Of a stretch of DNA of 47,303 nucleotides, positions 32,501 to 37,813 are shown piece after piece. Under the pieces are notes generated by a model. The model was not told the origin of the DNA and did not search any database. It saw nothing but the letters and a program-made list of their open reading frames with translations. Within the stretch, counting starts at the first letter, position 1. Each line of letters opens with the position of its first letter. This DNA comes from Chara braunii (Eukaryota; Streptophyta; Charophyceae; Charales; Characeae). The translations under genes and the position numbers were made by a program. The DNA lies in the NCBI GenBank assembly GCA_003427395.1, contig BFEA01000647.1:759221-806523 (forward strand). Direction: 5' to 3'.

Positions 32501-33806
32501 AAGAAGAAAGAGGGCGAGGCGAAGGAACGCAAGGAAGGATGGAGATTAGACGAAGAGACAGAACGAAGAGACAACAGTCGATGTCACGCACGGTTCGGAG
32601 GGCAGAGAGTCACCTCTGAGCCCTACTCATTTTAGGTTTCGATTTAACTGAAAATATAGATGACGGCAGGGAAGAGTAAGAAGAGAGGAGAAAGGCAAAA
32701 GAGAGGAAGCACTCGGGAGTAGACGGGACAGACGGCGGGAAGGGGGAGACAGGAGAGAGGTGAGACGACACAGATGGGGAGCAGGGAGGGAAGACAGAGA
32801 GGGGAGACAGAGAGGGGAGACAGAGAGGGGTGACAGAGAGGGGTGACAGAGAGAGGAAAGAGAAAAAAGGTAGGGTGGAGAGAAGGGAAGAGGAGGAAAA
32901 GATTAAGGAAAGACGGAGGAGAAAGAGAAAACGAGAGACCGCGGGGAAGAAGATACCCGACACGCCCCTTGCAAAAAAGACCCGGACGCGCGATCCATGG
33001 ATCCCTCGATAATACAGCGCGCCAAGCCACCTGGTGCGCAAGAACGGCGGGAAAGAAAGGGGCGTGGAGATGAAGAAAGCGGAGAGAGGGCGGGGGAGGG
33101 CGGGGGGGGGGGGCAAGGAAACCGATTCACACAGCGCGCCAAGCTGGAAGACAGACAGCAGAAGAGATTGGCCACCAGGTCGGTAACTTTCCCGCCATCG
33201 TGAATTGACAGTCCATGGATCCCCGATCATACAGCGCGCCAAGCGGTAAAGAAGGGAGCGTGGAGATGAAGAAAGGAGAGGGGAGGAGGGGGGGGGGCAA
33301 GGAAACCGATTCACACAGCGCGCCAAGCTGGAAGACAGCAGAAGAGATAGGTCACCAGGTCCGTAATTTTCCCGCCATCGTGAATTGACAATTCATAGAT
33401 CCGCCATCATAAAGCGCGCCAAGCTACCTGGTGCGCAAAAACGGCGGGAAAGAAGGGTGTGTGGAGATGAAGAAAGAAAAGCGACGCAAGGAAACTGATC
33501 GACACAGTGCGCCAAACTGGAAGACAGACAGAAGAAGACATTGGCCACAAGGTCGCTAACTTTCCCGCCATCGTGAATTGATAAATATGGTACCACGACT
33601 AACAGCGATTCCACCTATTGAAAAAAAAAAAAAAAAAAAAAAAACAGAAATAGAGACTGATCCACCTACCTCTTGAGATCTCGTGGTCCCCTCTCACCGT
33701 CGATGAGGTCGTCCAGGAACAGATCGTACGTACGCTTCAGAGATTTCAGGCAAAGCTTTTTGAATGACTGTGGCTCTATCTCGATCCCCGCCATGGCCGC
33801 CGGCAT
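5321..33806 (-). CDS. PRL1: PRL1/PLRG1-type WD40 splicing factor, 5' part (exons 1-9 of a longer gene)
   Basis: Nine exons on the minus strand join in one frame: 137+25+208+127+72+85+93+64+86 = 897 nt, 299 codons, all with GT-AG borders and compatible phases. Residues 1-45 resemble the PRL1/PLRG1 N-terminus ([10 protein letters not shown]). A Pro/Ala-rich linker follows with the family HPYP motif. Then come [14 protein letters not shown], the first WD40 blade ([31 protein letters not shown]) and the second ([33 protein letters not shown]). The family has about 480-515 residues, so the rest of the propeller lies beyond the left edge. Known family role: nuclear Prp19/NTC spliceosome component; in Arabidopsis also a CUL4-DDB1 receptor and regulator of sugar, ABA and immune signalling. 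Family identity is near certain. The exact linker exons are inferred from phase and splice sites, without a transcript. Confidence 0.93.
5431..5610. repeat. Perfect 90-bp tandem duplication
   Basis: 5431-5520 and 5521-5610 are identical, each starting CCACGAACAAAGGCCGAGGG. The lack of differences implies a very recent event or an assembly artefact. It lies 25 nt upstream of the exon 9 acceptor on the coding strand. Confidence 0.9.
5728..6000. repeat. Minisatellite of ~29-31 bp units
   Basis: About nine degenerate units with the core GACCAMRGTGCCATTCTRGG followed by CCAAAAC. The three central units (about 5820-5890) are nearly identical. Confidence 0.8.
6121..6253. repeat. (ATGT/ATGA)n tetranucleotide tract
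   Basis: Alternating CATGTATG and AATGTATG units over 130 bp. Apparent long minus-strand ORFs here (His/Thr/Tyr/Ile repeats) are products of this tract. Confidence 0.9.
6494..6557 (-). CDS. PRL1: PRL1 exon 8 (end of blade 1, start of blade 2)
   Basis: The acceptor is TTTTTCCAG|ATCTGG and the donor AGATCAGAG|GTGAGT. The 64 nt encode [20 protein letters not shown], then R and the first base of Gly. It matches [20 protein letters not shown] of Arabidopsis. Too short for ORF-based detection. Confidence 0.93.
7619..8587 (-). repeat. 1-kb hairpin-ended repeat, copy 2
   Basis: Same family as 194-1213, in the sense orientation of PRL1 and inside intron 7. The hairpin is at 7619-7641. The splice-donor-like CAG|GTACGTA is at 8257-8249 on the minus strand. 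Its 5' edge (TGCAAGGAA) abuts exactly the truncated U6 copy at 8588. Confidence 0.6.
8588..8653 (+). pseudogene. U6 snRNA 3' portion (5'-truncated copy)
   Basis: From ACAGAGAAGATTAGCATGG through GGTCCAAAATTCT this is close to plant U6, with only two clear differences in the region I can compare (ACACTC for ACACGC, ATCAAG for ATCGAG). The ACAGAGA box and AGC triad are intact. The 5' third (stem-loop and the stretch before ACAGAGA) is absent, replaced by the end of the hairpin-ended repeat. It is therefore a pseudogene. Confidence 0.88.
8665..9221. mobile_element. 557-bp non-autonomous element with inverted ends flanked by TTAA
   Basis: TTAA (8661-8664) is followed by ACCACCACCCCCTCCG, and the other end is CGGAGGGAGTGGTGGT followed by TTAA (9222-9225). 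The ends are inverted over 16 bp with one mismatch. TTAA duplication is the hallmark of piggyBac-type transposition; the ends do not start with the usual piggyBac CCC, so membership is inference. The interior has two copies of CCTGGAAAGATCAC (about 8836 and 9020) and no ORF of note. Confidence 0.65.
9430..9522 (-). CDS. PRL1: PRL1 exon 7 (first WD40 blade)
   Basis: The acceptor is TTCCTGCAG|GTTATC and the donor ATTAAG|GTATAT. Exactly 31 codons, phase 0 at both ends: [18 protein letters not shown] then [13 protein letters not shown]. This is nearly identical to the first blade of PRL1/PLRG1 in plants and animals. Confidence 0.95.
9523..10482 (-). other. PRL1 intron 6
   Basis: It contains a compound microsatellite close to its donor and A/T-rich sequence with CCACCCATCATGTTCT duplicated near 10056 and 10088. 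No gene was found. Confidence 0.88.
10261..10457. repeat. Compound (TG)n-(GA)n microsatellite
   Basis: On the plus strand, (CT)40 at 10261-10340, a short CA run to 10360, a 28-bp spacer, then (CA)n to 10457. On the PRL1 sense strand the order is (TG)n then (GA)n, starting 24 nt after the exon 6 donor. Confidence 0.95.
10483..10567 (-). CDS. PRL1: PRL1 exon 6 (WPKP segment before the propeller)
   Basis: The acceptor is TTAATTCAG|GTACATG and the donor TACCGG|GTATGT. It encodes [18 protein letters not shown] then [10 protein letters not shown], matching Arabidopsis LMERIPSRWPRPEWHAPW and human TMPKPQWHPPWKLYRV. The donor is 24 nt from a 69-bp (TG)n tract in intron 6. Confidence 0.92.
10657..10893. 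repeat. 107-bp tandem duplication
   Basis: TAAGACAGG...GTGAACAGTTCATAA and AGCAACTATGTGCAAGCACA occur twice. The second copy has about 22 extra bases containing GCTGATTTTCAGC, a short palindrome. Confidence 0.85.
11620..11760. repeat. (TTC)n tract with GCT repeats
   Basis: Mostly TTC/CTT units preceded by GCTGCTGCTGCTGCT. It yields spurious Ser-rich or Phe-rich ORFs. C/T-rich sequence continues to the gap at 12259. Confidence 0.9.
12259..12688. other. Assembly gap (430 N)
   Basis: A run of N between C/T-rich edges. Missing sequence inside PRL1 intron 5; probably low-complexity DNA. Confidence 0.98.
12960..14100 (-). repeat. GC-rich degenerate repeats carrying donor-like sites
   Basis: Two segments contain CAGGTAAGTACCG on the PRL1 sense strand (13268-13256 and 13811-13799), within otherwise diverged GC-rich text with GCCATAGCC-type words also found in the 1-kb hairpin-ended family and at 19090-19130. 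The open frames here are short and unrecognised. Confidence 0.4.
14490..14580 (+). repeat. Possible tRNA-like (pol III) fragment
   Basis: GTGGCTGAATAGTGAG resembles an A box of tRNA-Ser/Leu type, and AGTTCGAATCCTG, about 50 nt on, resembles a T arm/B box. No convincing cloverleaf can be drawn because of the A-run between. Possibly a SINE remnant. Confidence 0.3.
14805..15797 (-). repeat. 1-kb hairpin-ended repeat, copy 3
   Basis: Same family, in PRL1 intron 5 and in PRL1 sense. The hairpin at 14805-14827 has perfect 7-bp GCCCGCC/GGCGGGC arms and a 9-nt loop. A further hairpin of the same sequence sits at 14639-14661, suggesting a nested or tandem terminus. The splice-donor-like CAG|GTATGT is at 15521-15514. 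The 5' part can be read as [12 protein letters not shown], which looks like WD40 sequence. Confidence 0.6.
16499..16583. repeat. Inverted repeat hairpin, ~21-bp arms
   Basis: TCACCCGAATATAACGCCCGG is answered by CTGGGCGTTCTATTCGGGTG and one more A, with two mismatches and a 43-bp loop. A MITE-like or cruciform-forming sequence in intron 5. Confidence 0.7.
16682..16923. repeat. Two tandem ~120-bp units
   Basis: [54 protein letters not shown] and GCAACTTTTRGTTTGTC recur in the same order at about 16690 and 16811. Confidence 0.8.
17030..18236 (+). repeat. Tandem array of six ~200-bp units built on U6 snRNA sequence
   Basis: The anchor CGTCACTAGATATAATG occurs at 17043, 17248, 17445, 17650, 17848 and 18045 (spacing 205, 197, 205, 198, 197). 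About 25 bp after the TATAAT, each unit carries a U6-like body: a GTCCTTCGGGACATCC-type 5' stem-loop, ATTAAATTGGAACGA, CCCAAGGATGACAC and GGTCCGAAC. Units 1 and 6 keep ATACAGAGAA; unit 3 has AAAGAGAA; units 2, 4 and 5 lack the ACAGAGA box through a small deletion. The spacer has GAAGAAGAAGATCTACGACG. There is no T-run terminator, so these are not normal U6 genes. Confidence 0.85.
19413..19491. repeat. (CA)n followed by poly(A)
   Basis: A CA tract to 19459, then 32 A. It may be the tail of a retroposon, but no body was recognised. Confidence 0.9.
19830..20345. repeat. Degenerate tandem repeats near exon 5
   Basis: CATTTCTTTCTGTRGRCCRA with ACAGACACATGCTC recurs at about 19934, 20153 and 20276, linked by GGCAAGAAG and CTATAGATAG words. 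It lies 170 nt downstream of exon 5 in gene sense. Confidence 0.75.
20516..20587 (-). CDS. PRL1: PRL1 exon 5 (linker)
   Basis: The acceptor is GGTTTTGCAG|TGAGGG and the donor CTTGAAAG|GTATAC. The 72 nt keep phase 2 in and phase 2 out. With AG from exon 4 they read [20 protein letters not shown] then GSLE. The position just before the conserved WPKP segment suits the variable linker of PRL1. It resembles a RAD51-like helix-hairpin-helix slightly; the perfect phase fit favours PRL1. Confidence 0.68.
20881..20912. repeat. Short hairpin, 13-bp arms
   Basis: GTACTAGCGGTTC and AAACCACTAGTAC are inverted copies with one or two mismatches and a short loop. The right arm is a variant of the recurrent AAACCACCAGTA motif. 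Confidence 0.6.
22666..22699. repeat. Hairpin with 14-bp arms
   Basis: AAGGACGGGCATTC, loop AAATTG, then GAATGCCTGTCCTT: one mismatch. Confidence 0.75.
23390..23440. repeat. (TTC)n microsatellite
   Basis: About 14 TTC units, source of spurious Phe- or Ser-repeat frames. Confidence 0.95.
23580..24390. repeat. CATCC-type minisatellite with higher-order structure
   Basis: Degenerate units of the type CATCCATYCCRACCCTCCAC run for 0.8 kb. Larger blocks recur: GGGCGTCCATTCATCCAGCC at about 23680 and 23848, and CACATCCAGCTCGACCATCC at about 23771, 23940 and 24216. Long Pro/His/Ser frames here are artefacts of the repeat. Confidence 0.9.
24390..24445. repeat. (TTC)n microsatellite
   Basis: About 17 TTC units directly after the CATCC minisatellite. 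Confidence 0.95.
24520..25300 (+). pseudogene. Decayed coding-like remnant, unassigned
   Basis: Open stretches in shifting frames: [20 protein letters not shown] near 24520; an 86-residue frame at 24765-25025 containing [20 protein letters not shown] and [14 protein letters not shown]; and near 25200 [20 protein letters not shown] then RRVL, which faintly recalls the HLRRVL part of Ty3-type reverse transcriptase. Codon-like texture and lack of microsatellites suggest an old mobile element gene. I cannot name the family. Confidence 0.35.
26010..26136 (-). CDS. PRL1: PRL1 exon 4 (low-complexity linker)
   Basis: The acceptor is GCTCGCAG|GAGTGC and the donor TCCAAG|GTGACG. Two nucleotides complete the Gly codon of exon 3. 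The reading continues [19 protein letters not shown] and on to QAPLTP, leaving 2 nt. Linker sequence is poorly conserved in this family, so the evidence is the open frame, the splice borders and exact phase compatibility on both sides. Confidence 0.7.
26540..26833. repeat. GA/AAAG-rich low-complexity tract
   Basis: Irregular GAGA, AAAGAGA and GGAAGA units over about 290 bp. Large Arg/Glu or Ser/Leu frames come from it. Confidence 0.9.
28620..28974 (+). mobile_element. Insertion flanked by a 21-bp direct repeat, with a (GTGGTTTAACT)n tail
   Basis: The 21 bases beginning CACGATCAATAACG stand at 28599-28619 and again, identically, at 28975-28995. The 355 bp between end in an 11-bp repeat GTGGTTTAACT (28740-28815 and again 28924-28970). 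Long target duplications and a repeated tail suit a SINE/LINE-type insertion; a segmental duplication is the alternative. The right copy of the direct repeat ends 6 bp from the exon 3 splice donor. Confidence 0.6.
29002..29209 (-). CDS. PRL1: PRL1 exon 3 (Pro/Ala-rich linker with HPYP motif)
   Basis: The acceptor is TTGTCAG|ATTCTGG and the donor CTCCAG|GTAATG. The 208 nt encode 69 residues plus 1 nt: [17 protein letters not shown], an acidic and Ala/Asn-rich stretch, then [12 protein letters not shown]. The last part aligns with VAGTHPYPPGPG of animal PLRG1, which fixes the assignment and the donor. Confidence 0.85.
29365..29540. repeat. Compound (TG)n-(GA)n microsatellite
   Basis: (CT)33 at 29365-29430, a C-rich spacer, then (CA)40 at 29461-29540. 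On the PRL1 sense strand it reads (TG)n then (GA)n, the same order as at 10261-10457. Confidence 0.95.
29765..30601. repeat. Giant imperfect palindrome with CATC/GATG satellite arms
   Basis: (CATC)n-rich DNA at 29765-30203 is mirrored by (GATG)n-rich DNA at 30389-30601. Between them are two ~88-bp inverted arms: 30204-30292 (GCGATGGGTTTACACCCAGA, AAGAAACAAC, CATAGTATGTT, AGAAGAGAAC) and 30300-30387, whose reverse complement has GCGATGGATTTATTGCCAGA and the same later words. The centre is near 30296. A foldback-type element is the likely source. Confidence 0.85.
30783..30807 (-). CDS. PRL1: PRL1 exon 2 (25-nt microexon)
   Basis: It is bounded by ACACAG| and |GTGAGT. One nucleotide completes the split codon from exon 1 (AG+C, Ser); the other 24 encode RNVRIACK, ending in phase 0. 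With exon 3 this reads [19 protein letters not shown], collinear with the basic stretch after the N-terminal motif in PLRG1 (KMAIKLRNEYG). Too short for ORF-based detection; accepted on splice signals, phase and alignment. Confidence 0.75.
30808..33669 (-). other. PRL1 intron 1
   Basis: It contains degenerate repeats with CCACGTGGC words (31131, 31172, 31467), purine-rich DNA at 32090-32960 (including GGAAAGACAG repeats at 32281-32335), and the three-copy repeat with E2F-type sites next to exon 1. No gene was found; the long Ser/Leu/Pro frames are complements of the purine-rich tract. Confidence 0.8.
32998..33585. repeat. Three ~180-215-bp tandem copies with E2F-type motifs
   Basis: Anchors CAGCGCGCCAAG at 33015, 33231 and (as AAGCGCGCCAAG) 33412, each followed by GGAAACYGAT and ending TTTCCCGCCATCGTGAATTG. 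TTTCCCGCC occurs at 33188, 33368 and 33561, and its complement GGCGGGAAA at 33046 and 33443. Confidence 0.85.
33670..33806 (-). CDS. PRL1: PRL1 exon 1 (start codon, N-terminal motif)
   Basis: The ATG is at 33806-33804; a second in-frame ATG at 33794 would give MAGIEIEPQ. The exon encodes [20 protein letters not shown], which matches the conserved N-terminus of plant and animal PRL1/PLRG1. It ends AAGAG|GTAGGT, leaving 2 nt of a codon (phase 2). The first ATG is chosen because it keeps the frame closed upstream; either start is possible. Confidence 0.9.
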
Positions 33807-33818
33807 CTGACCACCACA

Positions 33819-33897
<79 letters not shown>

Positions 33898-34300
33898 TGT
33901 GTTCGTGTTGGGGTGAGGTGATCGCGGTATATGAGCAAATCCCCTCGATGCCCTAAATAACCCTACAAGCTCAAAATAGAGTACCACTAACCTTACAAGC
34001 ATAGAACTACCCAGGTTCGCAAACTGTCCGGGTAGGAACCTGGAACATTCCTTGAAGTATCTGCCGATCAACCAGAGTGTGTGCAAATGAAGTGGAGCTC
34101 GGATAATTAGAGATGAGAAGGAAAGGGAGCAGACCACGCAGCAGAAACTAGATGTGCAAGCGACAGTGCAATGACTCCCCACGCGTACTGCGCGCCGATT
34201 CCCTCCTAGGGAGACGCCAGATCACCGCTGATCCGAGCGCGGAATTCCCTCTTCCTGAACGCAGGACCGTTCCATCGTGACAGCGCTCATTGTGAAGGGG
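33807..34300 (-). promoter_or_regulatory. PRL1: PRL1 5' UTR and proximal promoter with a (GA)36 tract
   Basis: Fourteen bases upstream of the ATG, the strand carries an uninterrupted (GA)n tract (CT on the plus strand, 33821-33892). Beyond it is unique sequence to about 34300. A weak TATA-like TCATATACC lies near 33931-33939. No transcript start can be set from sequence alone. GA tracts near plant start sites are known binding sites for BBR/BPC-type GAGA factors; whether this one works so is inference. Confidence 0.5.
33821..33892. repeat. (CT)36 microsatellite in the PRL1 leader
   Basis: An uninterrupted CT tract, GA on the coding strand, 14 nt before the PRL1 ATG. Confidence 0.97.
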
Positions 34301-34375
34301 CCAAAACTTTCTATTTCCGGAAATTCCCTATTCAAAGACCAGCAAAGAGATGCCAGAGAACGAGAAGATCAGCAG

Positions 34376-34455
34376 CAGCACTAGGGAAACCTCCCATTAA
34401 CCCTATCTTCTTCTACAGCACTAGGGAAACCTCCCATTAACCCTATCTTCTTCTA
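34376..34455. repeat. Perfect 40-bp tandem duplication
   Basis: 34376-34415 and 34416-34455 are identical, starting CAGCACTAGGGAAACC. Confidence 0.92.
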
Positions 34456-34589
34456 CCCCCCTAAAACCACCTCATGGATACCCAGACATCCTGCCCCATT
34501 CCCATAAAAATGTGCGTGTGTGTTTGTTGTCATGTTCGCTTTACACAACTCCCCCCAAAAAAAATCATGAGTGTGCCAGACTGTTTCGT

Positions 34590-34593
34590 GTGC

Positions 34594-34682
<89 letters not shown>
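34590..34682. repeat. Compound (TG)n-(GA)n microsatellite
   Basis: TG units to about 34631, then (GA)n to 34682, here on the plus strand. Same order as the two intronic compound tracts. Confidence 0.95.
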
Positions 34683-34684
<2 letters not shown>

Positions 34685-34699
34685 GCTGCGTTTTGTCCT

Positions 34700-34870
34700 C
34701 AGGATACCACTGCGCGGAATGAACAGGTTAGAGCGAAGCTGGTGGCAGAATTGGGCCTGAATGCGATAGCGAAACTGGCGGGCGAATTTGGGCATGAGTG
34801 CGAATCTTTTCGTTTCTTTCTTGGATTGTCTCAATGGCCAACAACCACCATCGCTCCGGTCATTCGCTGA
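34700..34870 (+). CDS. Possible small exon, unassigned
   Basis: After a splice-acceptor-like TTTTGTCCTCAG (ending near 34699) an open frame reads NEQVRAKLVAELGLNAIAKL and AGEFGHECESFRFFLGL, ending at a stop near 34870. The text is not low-complexity. No family was recognised and no partner exon was found, so it may be chance. Confidence 0.2.
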   Translation, partial: QDTTARNEQVRAKLVAELGLNAIAKLAGEFGHECESFRFFLGLSQWPTTTIAPVIR

Positions 34871-34888
34871 CTTGCGTGGCCTTCAACC

Positions 34889-34952
34889 CACGTGGCCATG
34901 TTTGCCAATGGTGTGATGTTGCATCGTGTTGCCGCCACGTGACTGCCACGTG
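34889..34952. promoter_or_regulatory. Cluster of three CACGTG (G-box) sites
   Basis: CACGTG at 34889-34894, 34936-34941 and 34947-34952, with a TACGTGTC just after, about 1.1 kb upstream of the PRL1 ATG. CACGTG with a GCC or C flank is bound by plant bZIP and bHLH factors. Function here is inference. Confidence 0.4.
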
Positions 34953-35569
34953 TTGTTACGTGTCAAGACGAAGATAACACGTCGATCCAAACCGTCATCG
35001 CAAGCCGTGGGCCACGCATGGAACTTGGGTTGCCGAAGCCTCTGTGGGTCGTCTGACCCATTCACGTTCCTGCCATGGGGGTAGGCGGCTGGACGCCGAC
35101 TATCGGCGGACAACCGGTCGCCCAAACCTGGTCGCACAACGGATAGCCAACCATTGCTCGCGCCGTCGGCAGGATCCCAGTTTCCCAGATTCTTCGTTTC
35201 TCAACGTCGATGCCAATTATCAACGGCCAGAAATGAATGATCTGGGTAACTGGAACCTCACCACCGGTATTTCCCCTCGACTTTTTATATTCTTCTCTCA
35301 ATTTCACCTACCACTACTCCTAAGTTTAGGCTTACGGGGAACCCCGTAGCAGCCCGTCAGCACCAGTCCGAGTTTCGTTCCACCACACTGGATTGAAAAC
35401 TCAATTTTTCAAGTCGTCATCCAGGCCGTTGATGTAACGGTAAAGAATCTAGAGCGGCAAGCTGATAATCGTGAAGTGGGGGTGGGAGGAGGGAAGGGGA
35501 GTTCGACGCAGGAATACGCAAGACTGTCATGCCTCGGTGAACTGGACTGGAGTAAATCAACTTACCTCC

Positions 35570-35745
35570 TCCCCCAAAGATGTGAACTGAAGGTGGAGTG
35601 GGGAATGAGGAGGGTAGAGGAGGGGAGAGGAGGGGAGAGGAGGGGAGAGGAAGAAAGGTTTCTGGGAGTAAAGATGTGAACTGAAGGTGGAGTGGGGAAT
35701 GAGGAGGGTAGAGGACGGGAGAGGAAGAAAGGTTTCTGGGAGTTC
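35570..35745. repeat. Tandem GA-rich duplication
   Basis: AAAGATGTGAACTGAAGGTG followed by GAGTGGGGAATGAGGAGGGT occurs at 35576 and about 35671. The first copy has extra GGGGAGAGGA units. Confidence 0.85.
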
Positions 35746-36346
35746 TGATCAGCATTCAAGTGGGAACTACAAACCAGGGACTACTGCTGCAACACAAGCT
35801 GTCCACAAGACAAACTTTGGGGTACAGCATGGCACATCTCCATCATAGGGAGAGCCTTGGTCACCAACGTTTCCCTCTTCTCCATATTGTGGTTCGTGAA
35901 CTTGCGGAAGGTTGCGGAAGGGGTGCTCGCCGCAATTAAACCACTACTGTAGTACCTTTCCCAGCTGTCGAATCCGATCCTCCCCCTACCGATATGCCAA
36001 GCCTTGCCGAGCCTACAAGTAGCAGGATTGGGGTCCTTTGAAAAAACAAAAAATAAATAAAAACGCAAAAGAAAAAACGAACTATACTCTACCACAAAAG
36101 AAAATGAGAAAAGAAAAACAAAGAAATGAAACAGGGAAGGGAGGGAGGGGAGGGGGGGGGAGAGAGAGTGAGAGAGAGCTGCGAAAGTGGGAAGCTGCGA
36201 AAGTGGGAAGATACATTCCCGTTTTGCACCCATGAAATGTGCGGGAAGGGGGGGGCGAGAGAGGGAGAGGGAGAGCACTGGGAATGAATCATTCTCATTT
36301 TGCACCTATCAAACGTGTCCGGGGGGGGGGGGGGGGGGGGGGGGGG

Positions 36347-36432
36347 NNNNNNNNNNNNNNNNNNNNNNNNNNNNNNNNNNNNNNNNNNNNNNNNNNNNNN
36401 NNNNNNNNNNNNNNNNNNNNNNNNNNNNNNNN
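36347..36432. other. Assembly gap (86 N) after a G-run
   Basis: N run preceded by 26 G (36321-36346). It truncates the chloroplast-derived insertion. Confidence 0.98.
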
Positions 36433-36436
36433 AGAG

Positions 36437-36491
36437 AGAGAGTCGGATCTTTGGATAGGCCCTGGCTAAATTTGGGAAATCTCGTTGCCAT
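36437..36491 (-). pseudogene. psaB: psaB 5' fragment
   Basis: From the ATG at 36491 it reads MATRFPKFSQGLSKDPT, the PsaB N-terminus, then a GA-rich edge and the gap. It is too short to be a gene. Confidence 0.88.
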
Positions 36492-36521
36492 ATTAGTTTT
36501 CAATGCCTCCTAGCCATTAAT

Positions 36522-36851
<330 letters not shown>

Positions 36852-37002
36852 TCAAATTTTGAAAATTTGAGATACCGGGGCCATTACCCGGCTTTGGCTA
36901 AGAAAAAAATTGAGCTACTTAGGAGTATACGGCAAACTTCAGAATTGGACAAGATTCAGAAACCGACTCAGAAGCCCCCCATAATCCTCTTTACCTCTCT
37001 CC

Positions 37003-37290
37003 GGCAAGACTTACTGCAACAGAGCCACCATCTCTGTTGCTGCTGTACCCTATTTCCATCCTACCAGCTAGCCCCCATACTAGTAGGATGCTTGATATCC
37101 CACCATCTACTTCTCCCGCTCACCTAAAAGACTCTAACCCCCAATCCATCCCCTGTACCCCACTCTGGCAAGACTTACTGCAGCAGAGCCACCATCTCCA
37201 CTGCTGCTGTACCCTATTCCTGTCCTGCCAGGTAGCCCTCTTGCTAGTAGGACGCGTAATATCCCACCTTCTCCTTCTCCCACTCACCTC
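37003..37290. repeat. 164-bp tandem duplication
   Basis: Two units with about 85% similarity by eye, including GAGCCACCATCTC and GCTGCTGTACCCTATT. Confidence 0.85.
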
Positions 37291-37713
37291 AGTCTCTTTA
37301 GAAAACGTCTGAGCAATACGGAAAACATAGAAATAGACCTCCTAAGTCCTACAAATGCTAAAAAACCCTTGAAATCCCTAACAAACCCTTCCAAAGCACT
37401 CCAACACTGTCCTACTCCCTGCCGAGCTCTTCCAGGTTTCACACCCCCACATTTTGCTGGGTTACAGGGCAACACAACTCACCCCAGCTCCGACCAGCGT
37501 CGTCCCAGCAGCAACCCTTAGTTGTCCCGTGGAATGCCCACCCCAAAGCATCCCCAGATCTCTCTACCAGGCCTCACGCTCCTGCGTCAGCAGGTCACAG
37601 GGCAACACCCCAGCACCAGCCAGCGTCGTTCTGGCATCGAACAACCATAGATCATTGAGTCTAACAGCATCGCCCATACAAAGTGTGCTCCCAAAAAGAT
37701 TAATCCATATGCA

Positions 37714-37813
<100 letters not shown>

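Noticed and set aside
32001-33326. Ser/Leu/Pro-rich minus-strand proteins of up to 265 residues
   Set aside because: They are complements of purine-rich tracts lacking stops; composition is explained by the bias.
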